The notes under the pieces were generated by a model. It saw nothing but the letters and a program-made list of their open reading frames with translations, did no database searches and had not been told where the DNA came from. Of a stretch of DNA of 64,000 nucleotides, positions 24,509 through 32,123 are shown in pieces (position 1 is the stretch's first letter; each line of letters begins with the position of its first letter). The translations under genes and the position numbers were made by a program. This DNA comes from Terriglobia bacterium (lineage in GTDB: Bacteria; Acidobacteriota; Terriglobia; Bryobacterales; Bryobacteraceae): positions 141,902 through 205,901 of the forward strand of contig JAIQFS010000006.1 of NCBI GenBank assembly GCA_020073145.1. Direction: 5' to 3'.

Positions 24509-26467
24509 ATGTTCGGTTCGGTTTGGTCCCCGGAATATTTCCTCGTGATCGTCGCGCTCAAAGGCTCGCTGGTGTTGAGCGCGGCTTGGCTGGTTTCGCT
24601 TCTGCTCCGTCGTCGCTCCGCCGCCCTCCGGCATGTGGTGTGGGTCTCGGCCTTTGCCGCCTTGCTGGCTTTGCCTCTGTTGACTCTGTCGCTGCCGGTG
24701 CTGCGCATGCCGGTCGCCCCCGCCTTGTTACCGGCGGGCGTGGTTTTTCACGCGGCGGCTTCTGCTTCGCCCGATGCTCCCGCTGCGGCCGTGCATCCGC
24801 CGGTCAGTCCATCGGCGCCGGCTGAACCCCTGCCGTGGTACCTCAATTCGGCTCGACCCATAGTCTGGCTGTGGTTCATGGGCGCCCTTGCCGCGCTCGG
24901 CCAGATGCTCGCTAGTTGGTTGACCCTGTGGCGCGTCCGCCGACGGGCCCCTGCTTTTCCAGTAGGCGATCTCGGCCCCCTCGCCCCGCCGCTCCCCGCT
25001 GTCGATATTCTGCAGACCCCCAGCGGCAGCATGCCTATGGCTTTCGGCCTGTTCCGTCCCGCCGTCTTCCTCCCGGCTGACGCCGTCCAGTGGAGCCCCG
25101 AACGCCGCCGCCTGGTCTTGCTGCATGAACTGGCCCACGTCAGCCGCGGCGACCTCGCCACGCACCTGCTCGCCCGTGTCGCCTGGTGTCTATATTGGTG
25201 GAACCCGCTGGCCTGGACCTCCTGGCGCCGGTTCCTGAAGGAGCGCGAGCGCGCCGCTGACGACCGCGTCCTGGCCGCCGGAGCCCTCCCCTCCGACTAT
25301 GCCGGCCATCTGCTCGATATCGCCCGCGCCATGCGCTTGTCGGCTTCCCTGGAATCCGCGGCCCTCGCCATGGCCCGCGGCTCTCAACTCGAGGGCCGCC
25401 TCCTCGCCATTCTCGATTCCAGCGTCAATCGCCGCGCTCCCTCCCGCGCCTCCGTCGCCCTCGCCGCCCTCGCCGCTGTCGCCCTCGTGGCGCCCTTTGC
25501 CGCCTTGCAGGCCCAACCGCAATCCGCCACGCTCCCCGCCGATGTCGATGCCACCATTCGCGCCGCCGTGTCCCAGCATAACCACGACATGCTCGAAAGC
25601 GCCGCCAAGGCCGCTGAGGTCTTACTCCAGTACGATACGGCTCGCACCCTCTTGGATTCTTCGCTGGCCATTCGGGAACAGTCCTCCGGCCAGCAGAGCG
25701 TGGATTACGGCACCGGACTGCTCAAGATCGGAGACCTCGAACGCAGCCGCGGCAACTCCAAGGAGGCCGAAGCCTTCTACACCAAGGCCGTCTCCGTCTT
25801 GGGCACCCGGCCCGAAGCCGTCCCTGCCCTCTTGAATCTGGGCACGGCGGCTTGGCACAACAAGGATACCGGGCTAGCCATGGATTATTTTCAGAAGGCT
25901 CAGGTGGCCGACCCCACTCACGCCGGCCCCGCCACCATGTGGATGGCGGTGATGCAGGACCGTCAGAATCTTCCCGATGAAGCCGAAGCGCTCTTCAAGA
26001 GTGCGCTGGCGCTGGAAGCTCCGAACTCGGCCGAGGCCGCTGTCACCATGGAACTGTATGGCTTCTTCCTGAACCGCCAGAAGCGCCAGGACGAAGCGAA
26101 ATCCGTCGCGGATCAGGCGGCGGCCGTGCGCAAGTCGCTGGGCGCGCAAGTGGCGGTCCGCCGCGCATCCATTACCACGGCGGTGCGCGTCGGCAATGGC
26201 GTCACCGCGCCCGCGCTTCTCACCAAAGTCGAGCCCCAATACACCGAAGAAGCGCGCCTTGCGAAGTATCAAGGAACCGTGATTGTCAGCGTGGACATCG
26301 ACGCCAACGGCGTCGCTCAGAACATGAGAGTGGTCCGCGGTCTGGGCCTCGGTCTGGATGAGCAGGCCCTCAAGGCTATTGCCCAGTGGACCTTCAAGCC
26401 CGGCACCCAGAACGGGCAGCCGGTGCCGGTCATGGCCACCATCGAGGTCAACTTCCGGCTCCTATAA
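24509..26467 (+). CDS. M56 (BlaR1-type) membrane metalloprotease with TPR and TonB C-terminal domain
   Basis: The protein has 652 residues. N-terminal membrane helices (residues about 10-60 and 110-135) surround an M56 gluzincin domain with zinc motif HELAH at 206-210 and later ERERAADDRVLA. After another membrane helix (ALAAVALVAPFAAL, about 315-330) comes an extracytoplasmic TPR-like region (SLAIREQSSGQQSVDYGTGL, TKAVSVLGTRPEAVPALLNL). The C-terminal about 80 residues are a TonB_C domain: KVEPQYTEEARLAKYQGTVI, LDEQALKAIAQWTFKPG, VNFRLL. There is no penicillin-binding domain as in BlaR1, so the signal differs. It presumably inactivates the BlaI protein encoded just upstream. Its 3' end overlaps the convergent methyltransferase by 6 bp. 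Confidence 0.9.
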   Translation: MFGSVWSPEYFLVIVALKGSLVLSAAWLVSLLLRRRSAALRHVVWVSAFAALLALPLLTLSLPVLRMPVAPALLPAGVVFHAAASASPDAPAAAVHPPVSPSAPAEPLPWYLNSARPIVWLWFMGALAALGQMLASWLTLWRVRRRAPAFPVGDLGPLAPPLPAVDILQTPSGSMPMAFGLFRPAVFLPADAVQWSPERRRLVLLHELAHVSRGDLATHLLARVAWCLYWWNPLAWTSWRRFLKERERAADDRVLAAGALPSDYAGHLLDIARAMRLSASLESAALAMARGSQLEGRLLAILDSSVNRRAPSRASVALAALAAVALVAPFAALQAQPQSATLPADVDATIRAAVSQHNHDMLESAAKAAEVLLQYDTARTLLDSSLAIREQSSGQQSVDYGTGLLKIGDLERSRGNSKEAEAFYTKAVSVLGTRPEAVPALLNLGTAAWHNKDTGLAMDYFQKAQVADPTHAGPATMWMAVMQDRQNLPDEAEALFKSALALEAPNSAEAAVTMELYGFFLNRQKRQDEAKSVADQAAAVRKSLGAQVAVRRASITTAVRVGNGVTAPALLTKVEPQYTEEARLAKYQGTVIVSVDIDANGVAQNMRVVRGLGLGLDEQALKAIAQWTFKPGTQNGQPVPVMATIEVNFRLL

Positions 26468-27772
26468 CTTCTTCCCGATCGCCGCGTAGTCCAGCCCGCC
26501 GAAGAACGCTTCGCGAAATTCGGCGGGCAGTCCGGCCAGCGACGGCATGGTCTCCACCGCAGGCGCCAGCCGCTTGACCTCGATCCCGCCGATCCCGAAT
26601 TCCTCCAGGTAGAACATCAGCAGCGGGTGCGGAATCGGCCGCGTGTGCGTGGGATCCAGATAAAAGTGCGTCGCGAAGATCGCCAGGCACTCGGGGTTCG
26701 GCGTCTCGATCGCGATCGTCCCATCCCGCGCCAGCCGGCTCGCCGCCAGCCGGATCATTTCCGGCAGCCGCTCCGGCGGCAGATGTTCCACCACCTGCGA
26801 GCAGAAAATCCCGTCGAGCGATTCTTCCGGCTGTCGCGCCAGATACTCGAACAAGTCGGCCACCTCCGCGTCCAATCCCTTCTGCCGGCAGAGCGCCACC
26901 GACTCCGCGCTGAGATCGATGCCGCGTGCCGCCACCCCGGCCGCCCGCATCATCTCCAGAAATTCGCCGCGCCCGCATCCGATGTCGAGCACGTTCTTCC
27001 TCCCCGCGAAATACGGCCGATAGACCTTCTGTCCAGCCTTGACGTACTCCTCCGTCCCTCGGAAGCGCTCCGCGAACCGCCCGTAATCGAACGTGGGGTA
27101 CGGCGCTGCCGGGCCCGCCGGTTGCTGCAAGGCAGAGCCTTGCGCAACCGGCCGCAGTTCCACCCGCTGTCGCACCAGCCGCAGTTCCGCATGAATCAGC
27201 CGCTCCGATTCCAGCCGGATGTGGTTCGCCGCGCTTTCCAGCGCCCTCGTGAAATCGCCGTGCTGGGTTCGCACCTCGTGTTGGAACGAGTCTTGCAGCT
27301 CCGCCACGCTGCGCAGAAATTGAACCTCGCTCTGGTGCAGCTTTTCCTCCCATCCCGCGCGCCACGACGCCCAATGCTCGCTCAGGTCCCGCGTCTCTGC
27401 GGTGTTCCGTTCCTGAACTGCCGCCATCCATTCCGCCAGATCGCGCAGCGCCCGGTTGCTCTCGTTCAGCGCTTCGATGGCGGCGTCAACGCACTCCACC
27501 ACCTTGCGGTTGAACACCACTTGGTCGCGCACGTGCCAGTCGAGCACTCGCGCCACCAGCCGCTTCCAGCCCTGCACCAGCGCGTTCACCGGCCCGCCCG
27601 GCCGTGGGTTCACCGTGCCGATGGAGGCCACTTTGCCTAAAGCGGCGTCGCGCGCGTGCACCAGCGGCAGCAGGTCCGGCAGGGAAATCTGCCCGGCCGT
27701 GCCCTGCGGATGCCGCGCCTCGACTTTCTCGCGCACCTCCCGCAGGATCGCGATCAGTTCAGCGCTTTCCAC
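26462..27772 (-). CDS. coiled-coil protein with SAM-dependent methyltransferase domain
   Basis: The protein has 436 residues starting at GTG 27772. The first half is helical, Glu/Gln-rich and probably coiled coil (residues about 75-220). The second half is a class I methyltransferase: NVLDIGCGRGEFLEMMRAAG (motif I), GIDLSAESVALCRQKGLDA, then FCSQVVEHLPPERLPEM. The layout resembles WbdD-like and other polysaccharide-associated methyltransferases, but the link is only structural. It overlaps the end of queF by 14 bp, so it is the last gene of a three-gene operon. Confidence 0.85.
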   Translation of the reverse strand: MESAELIAILREVREKVEARHPQGTAGQISLPDLLPLVHARDAALGKVASIGTVNPRPGGPVNALVQGWKRLVARVLDWHVRDQVVFNRKVVECVDAAIEALNESNRALRDLAEWMAAVQERNTAETRDLSEHWASWRAGWEEKLHQSEVQFLRSVAELQDSFQHEVRTQHGDFTRALESAANHIRLESERLIHAELRLVRQRVELRPVAQGSALQQPAGPAAPYPTFDYGRFAERFRGTEEYVKAGQKVYRPYFAGRKNVLDIGCGRGEFLEMMRAAGVAARGIDLSAESVALCRQKGLDAEVADLFEYLARQPEESLDGIFCSQVVEHLPPERLPEMIRLAASRLARDGTIAIETPNPECLAIFATHFYLDPTHTRPIPHPLLMFYLEEFGIGGIEVKRLAPAVETMPSLAGLPAEFREAFFGGLDYAAIGKKL

Positions 27773-28169
27773 GCCCCACCTTCCGGGCCCGGCTCCACTC
27801 CGCCGTCACTACCGTGGCCAGCCCGCCGCGCGGCGTGAACTCGCCCACCACTGTCGCGCTGACCGGCTTCGCTGCCTTCACCACGTCGCGCAGCACGCGG
27901 TTGACCACGTTCTCCTGAAAAATCCCCAGGTCGCGGTAGGCCAGCAGGTACATCTTGTAGGACTTCAGCTCCAGGCACAGACGGTCCGGCACGTAGCGCA
28001 GCACCACCCGCCCGAAATCGGGCAGGCCCGTCTTAGGGCAGACGGACGTGAACTCCGGCATCACGATTTCGATTTCGTAATCCGGATACTGATTCGGCCA
28101 GGTTTCGATCTCCGGCAGCTTCGCCTTCACCCCCGCCGCGGCGTGTTCGTCGGTGTAGCCGCGCTTCAT
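27759..28169 (-). CDS. queF: NADPH-dependent 7-cyano-7-deazaguanine (preQ0) reductase
   Basis: The protein has 136 residues, the short unimodular (YkvM-type) QueF. It reduces preQ0 to preQ1 in queuosine synthesis. The nucleophile Cys44 and Asp51 lie in FTSVCPKTGLPDFG. The QueF motif is LELKSYKMYLLAYRDLG, followed by FQENVVNRVLRDVV. The ATG overlaps the stop of the upstream gene (ATGA). No other queuosine gene is in the window, and I see no preQ1 riboswitch ahead of the operon. Confidence 0.95.
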   Translation of the reverse strand: MKRGYTDEHAAAGVKAKLPEIETWPNQYPDYEIEIVMPEFTSVCPKTGLPDFGRVVLRYVPDRLCLELKSYKMYLLAYRDLGIFQENVVNRVLRDVVKAAKPVSATVVGEFTPRGGLATVVTAEWSRARKVGRGKR

Positions 28170-29374
28170 GCCAACGCCTTCGAGAGTAAGTCGAGGAACA
28201 GCCCCACGTCCGCCACCACCCCCACCGCCTGCCCCGTGCCGCGATCGCTCACCTTGGTGGCCACCGACGGGTTGATGTCCACGCACACAATCTTGACCCA
28301 GCTCGGCAGCATGTTGCCGGTGGCGATGGAATGCAGCATGGTGCCCAGGCACAGCACCAGCCCCGCGCCCTTGAGTTGCTCGGCGTAGACATCCTGGGCG
28401 CAGTTCATGTCCGTGATGGTCTCCGGCAGCGGCCCGTCGTCGCGCAGGCTGCCCGCCAGCACAAACGGCACTCCCGCCTTGACGCACTCGTACAGCACGC
28501 CCGATTGCAGCCGTCCCGACTCCACCGCCTGGCGCACCGACCCGGCGTGGTACATGGCGTTGATGGCGCGCATGTGGTTGCGGTGGCCGTGCTCTTCCTG
28601 GCGGCCATCGGCCAGCCGCACCCCCAGCGACGTGCCGAACAGCGCCGATTCGATGTCATGCACGCCCAGCGCATTGCCGCTGAGCAGCGCGTGCACAAAG
28701 CCGCGGCGGATCAGCGACGCGAGCCCCGCCACCCCGCCCGTGTGCACCACTACCGGACCGGCCACCGCCACCACTTTCTGCTTCTGCTCGATGGCGTGAC
28801 GCACCAGCGCCGCCGTCTGGCGCACCGCCGTCTCCACCTGCCGCTCTGACGAGATGCCGTTCGACATGAAGGCGAACGACAGCCGGTCGCGCTCCTTCGA
28901 TTCGGGAATCACGCGGATCCCGCGCAGTCCCACCACCATCCGGTCGCCGCGCCGCACGTCGCGCAGCCGCCGGCAGGAGGCGCGTCCGTCCGCCACCACA
29001 ATCATCGCGTCCATGCGTTGGCTCTCGACTTCAATCCACTTCTGCCCGTGCCGCACGTAGGTCCGGTGGTTGGTGGTGGAGTAGAAATCTTCGGGCGCGC
29101 ACTTGTCCCGCTCCACTTCGCGCAGCGCGGCATCGGTGCCGTCGGCCGGCGCGCACCCCAGCCCCAGCAACTCCTGGAGCAGGTGCTCCATCGAGCTCTC
29201 ATCCGGCGCCTCCACCCTCAGCCGCAGGTACGATGGCTCGCTGTTGGTGCGGCCAATGCGAAATTGCTCCACTTCGAATTTGGCGTTGTGCTCCACCACC
29301 TTATCGAAGATGTTCTCCATCACGTGGGAATCGATCAGGTGGCCTTCGGCCTCGACTACTTCTTGCAATTGCAT
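28166..29374 (-). CDS. TIGR00300 (LOR/SDH) family protein, possible ornithine cyclodeaminase-like enzyme
   Basis: The protein has 402 residues from ATG 29374 (MQLQEVVEAEGHLIDSHVME). This N-terminus, the FRIGRTNSEPSYLRLRVEA segment and the C-terminal VVVHTGGVAGLASLIRRGFV, GNALGVHDIES and HMRAINAMYHAGSV segments are those of the LOR/SDH conserved region (TIGR00300). Archaeal and cyanobacterial relatives have been linked to ornithine cyclodeaminase and arginine catabolism. It lacks the separate arginine dihydrolase domain found in the cyanobacterial fusion. Functional assignment is from family only. It heads the operon with queF and the methyltransferase. A longer frame to 29767 exists but runs over the divergent gene. 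Confidence 0.8.
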   Translation of the reverse strand: MQLQEVVEAEGHLIDSHVMENIFDKVVEHNAKFEVEQFRIGRTNSEPSYLRLRVEAPDESSMEHLLQELLGLGCAPADGTDAALREVERDKCAPEDFYSTTNHRTYVRHGQKWIEVESQRMDAMIVVADGRASCRRLRDVRRGDRMVVGLRGIRVIPESKERDRLSFAFMSNGISSERQVETAVRQTAALVRHAIEQKQKVVAVAGPVVVHTGGVAGLASLIRRGFVHALLSGNALGVHDIESALFGTSLGVRLADGRQEEHGHRNHMRAINAMYHAGSVRQAVESGRLQSGVLYECVKAGVPFVLAGSLRDDGPLPETITDMNCAQDVYAEQLKGAGLVLCLGTMLHSIATGNMLPSWVKIVCVDINPSVATKVSDRGTGQAVGVVADVGLFLDLLSKALA

Positions 29375-29401
29375 AGAAATTTCTATTGTACGGGATCGCT
29401 C

Positions 29402-29431
29402 TTGACGCCAGGCGCGGCCATCAGGTACGAT
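29402..29431 (+). promoter_or_regulatory. promoter of the Cys-rich protein/TonB receptor operon
   Basis: TTGACG (29402-29407), an 18-bp spacer and TACGAT (29426-29431) form a good sigma70-type promoter. The predicted first transcribed base, 29438, is the G of the GTG start codon, so the mRNA would be leaderless. Confidence 0.6.
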
Positions 29432-29437
29432 ACCGCC

Positions 29438-29797
29438 GTGCGGCGAATTCCAGCCTGGGCCTTGTTGGCGCTGTTCAGCTTCTCGCTGATCGCGCCGGCC
29501 CTGGCGTGGAATCCCGATTCCAAACTGCCCGCCTGCTGCCGTCGGGAGGGCAAGCACCATTGCGCGATGGACAACGCACTGTCGCCCGCCAGTCCCGCCG
29601 TCCAGGCGCTGTGCCCGTTCTATCCGCAGACCGGCGCGGCGCCAGCGTACGCAAAGACCGCGGTGGCGTGGGCCGCATCCCAGGCGGTGGCCGCGGTTTT
29701 CAGCCACCCGGCGGGCCGGGCCCGAACCGAAGGCCTCTCTCGCGTCTCGTTTAGCCGCACGCGTCAAAAACGCGGACCTCCTTCCTTTCTTTCCTGA
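29438..29797 (+). CDS. small secreted Cys/His-rich protein
   Basis: The protein has 119 residues from GTG 29438. The signal peptide is VRRIPAWALLALFSFSLIAP followed by ALA. Right after cleavage is a metal-ligand-like cluster: PACCRREGKHHCAM, then a downstream single Cys in LCPFYPQ. Similar short proteins with this conserved start precede TonB-dependent receptors or cupredoxins in Acidobacteria, from my memory of the family. A role in metal handling is inference. The frame is also open upstream to 29018, but that part is antisense to the TIGR00300 gene. The TonB receptor gene follows after 51 bp on the same strand. Confidence 0.7.
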   Translation: MRRIPAWALLALFSFSLIAPALAWNPDSKLPACCRREGKHHCAMDNALSPASPAVQALCPFYPQTGAAPAYAKTAVAWAASQAVAAVFSHPAGRARTEGLSRVSFSRTRQKRGPPSFLS

Positions 29798-29848
29798 CCA
29801 TTCGGAGAGGCCGGGCGCCCGCTGCGTCCGTGCGTAAGGAGCGTTTCA

Positions 29849-32068
29849 TTGAACATCCGCGCGAAAATTTGTGCTGTCTGTACGGTATTGTTCCCGCTAA
29901 CCGCCTGGGCCGTGGTCTTCGGTTCGGTCCGCGGCGTGGTACACGATCCCGCGCACCGGCCCATTGAGGGCGCGCAGGTCGTCGTGAAAGCGAACGACTC
30001 GGACTACTCCCGGCAACTGGTGACCGGTTCGGACGGTGCGTTCGAGGTTACCGCGCTGCCCGTCGGCGCCTACCGCGTGACCGTCACCCACGATGGTTTC
30101 GCCCCGGCGATGCAACAGATCGTGGTGTCTTCGGGTGCCGCGCCGGTGCTGCATTTTCCCCTGGCAATCGGAGCCCGCAGCGAGCAGGTGACGGTGTCCG
30201 AGAACGCCCTGGCGGCCGAGCCGGAACACGTCACGCCCTCCACCATCGTCAGCCGCCAGGAAATCGCGGCGACCCCGGGCGCGGATCTGAGCAACAGCCT
30301 GAGCGCCATCACGGACTACGTGCCGGGAGCGTGGATCACGCACGACCAGCTTCATGTCCGCGGCGGCCATCAGGTGAGCTGGGCCATCGACGGCGTGCCC
30401 ATTCCCAATACCAACATCGCCAGCAACGTGGGGCCGCAGATCGACCCCAAGGACATCGACTACCTCGAAGCCCAGCGCGGCGGCTATTCCTCGGCCTACG
30501 GCGACCGCACTTATGGCGTGTTCAACGTGGTTCCACGAACCGGCTTCGAGCGCAACGACAGCGGCGAGCTGTTCACGACCTTCGGCGCATTTCACCAGAC
30601 CAACGACCAGGTCAACTTCGGAAGCCACACCGAGAAATTCGCCTGGTTCGGCAGCGTCAACGGCAACCGCGGCGACTATGGCCTGGAGACTCCCGGTCCG
30701 GACGTGCGGCATGACCGCGTGTGGGGGCTTGGCGGGATGGGGAGTCTGATTTATAACCGCGACGCCTCCAACCAGTTTCGTCTGGTGACGTCGCTGCGCC
30801 GCGACGATTACCAGATTCCCACCGATCCGGCCGGGGACGCGGGGGACGCCCGCGACATCGAGCGCGAGCGCGACGCGCTGGCCAGCTTTTCCTGGGTGCG
30901 CGTCTTCCGGCCAGGGCTGCTGCTCACCGTCTCGCCCTTCTACCACTACAATCGCGCCAACTACGATGGCGATCCCGCGACCGCTCCGGTCAGCACCACG
31001 CAACACCGCGGGTCGCAGTACGCGGGCGCGCAACTCTCGCTCAATGCGGTCACCAACCGGCACAACGCCACCGCCGGCCTGTACGGATTCGGGCAGACCG
31101 ATGACGAGCTCGTCCACCTGCTCGCCAACGATGGATCGGGGCTTTCGGTGGCGCAAGATCGCGGCACCAGCGGCCATCTGGAGGCGGCCTTTCTCGAAGA
31201 TCAGTACAAACCCTTCGCCTGGCTGGCGCTCACGGGCGGCGTGCGCCTGACCCATTTCAGCGGCGCGATTTCGGAAAACGCGGCCAGCCCGCGCCTCGGA
31301 GGCTCGCTGCGCATTCCCTACGTGCACTGGGTGCTGCGCGGCTTCTGGGGCCAGTATTATCAGGCGCCGCCCCTTTCCACCGTGAGCGGCCCGCTCCTGG
31401 GTTTCGCGGTGTCTTCCGGCTTGGGATTCATTCCATTGCGCGGCGAGCGCGACCAGGAGCACCAGTTCGGGATTACCATTCCGGTCCGCGGCTGGGCGCT
31501 GGAAGTGAACGACTATCACCAGCGCGCCCGCAATTATTTCGACCACAACGCCATCGGCGGCTCGAACGTGTTCTTTCCGCTGACCATTGACGGCGCACGG
31601 CTCTACGGCTGGGAGGTGACGGTGCGCTCGCCACGCCTGGCCCGCCGCGGTGACGTCTATCTGAGCTATGCCCATGCGCGCGCTGAAGCCGCCGGCGCCA
31701 TCAGCGGCGGCCTGACGGATTTCTCGCCCCCCGGCAGCGGCTATTTCCTGCTGGATCACGATCAGACGCAAACGCTCCACGCCGGCTTCCACTGGAGTTT
31801 CCCCGGGCGCGTGACGGCCGGCGGCGACGCGTCCTATGGCTCGGGCTTCACCGACGGCTCCGCGGCAATTCCGGCCCACCTGCCCGGCCACACCACGTTC
31901 GATCTGTCGCTCAGCAAGGACCTGGGCGAGCGCCTGAACCTGTCCGTCACCGCCTTGAATCTGGCCAACCGGCGCTTCCTGCTCGACAACAGCGAGACCT
32001 TCGGTGGTACGCACTATGCCGAGCCGAGGCAGATCTACGTCCAGCTTCGCTACCGCTTTCACTGGTAG
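29849..32068 (+). CDS. TonB-dependent outer-membrane receptor with N-terminal carboxypeptidase-regulatory-like domain
   Basis: The protein has 739 residues starting at TTG 29849, with AAGGAG 8 bp upstream. A signal peptide (ICAVCTVLFPLTAWAVVFG) is followed by a CarboxypepD_reg-like domain (GVVHDPAHRPIEGAQVVVK, residues about 25-110). The plug domain has EQVTVSENALAAEPEHVTPS, LHVRGGHQVSWAIDGVPIP and YLEAQRGGYSSAYGDRTYG. The remainder is a beta-barrel ending in the C-terminal aromatic IYVQLRYRFHW. It follows a small Cys-rich exported protein. The substrate is unknown; metals are plausible given the neighbour. Confidence 0.92.
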   Translation: MNIRAKICAVCTVLFPLTAWAVVFGSVRGVVHDPAHRPIEGAQVVVKANDSDYSRQLVTGSDGAFEVTALPVGAYRVTVTHDGFAPAMQQIVVSSGAAPVLHFPLAIGARSEQVTVSENALAAEPEHVTPSTIVSRQEIAATPGADLSNSLSAITDYVPGAWITHDQLHVRGGHQVSWAIDGVPIPNTNIASNVGPQIDPKDIDYLEAQRGGYSSAYGDRTYGVFNVVPRTGFERNDSGELFTTFGAFHQTNDQVNFGSHTEKFAWFGSVNGNRGDYGLETPGPDVRHDRVWGLGGMGSLIYNRDASNQFRLVTSLRRDDYQIPTDPAGDAGDARDIERERDALASFSWVRVFRPGLLLTVSPFYHYNRANYDGDPATAPVSTTQHRGSQYAGAQLSLNAVTNRHNATAGLYGFGQTDDELVHLLANDGSGLSVAQDRGTSGHLEAAFLEDQYKPFAWLALTGGVRLTHFSGAISENAASPRLGGSLRIPYVHWVLRGFWGQYYQAPPLSTVSGPLLGFAVSSGLGFIPLRGERDQEHQFGITIPVRGWALEVNDYHQRARNYFDHNAIGGSNVFFPLTIDGARLYGWEVTVRSPRLARRGDVYLSYAHARAEAAGAISGGLTDFSPPGSGYFLLDHDQTQTLHAGFHWSFPGRVTAGGDASYGSGFTDGSAAIPAHLPGHTTFDLSLSKDLGERLNLSVTALNLANRRFLLDNSETFGGTHYAEPRQIYVQLRYRFHW

Positions 32069-32123
32069 GAGACCGCGGGCGCAGACCGCGAGTCTCCGGG
32101 CATTGCTACCATGAAAGCGCCCC

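Noticed and set aside
28170..29440. possible preQ1 riboswitch ahead of the queF operon
   Set aside because: The gap before the first gene is only about 60 bp to the divergent promoter and shows no preQ1 aptamer pattern.
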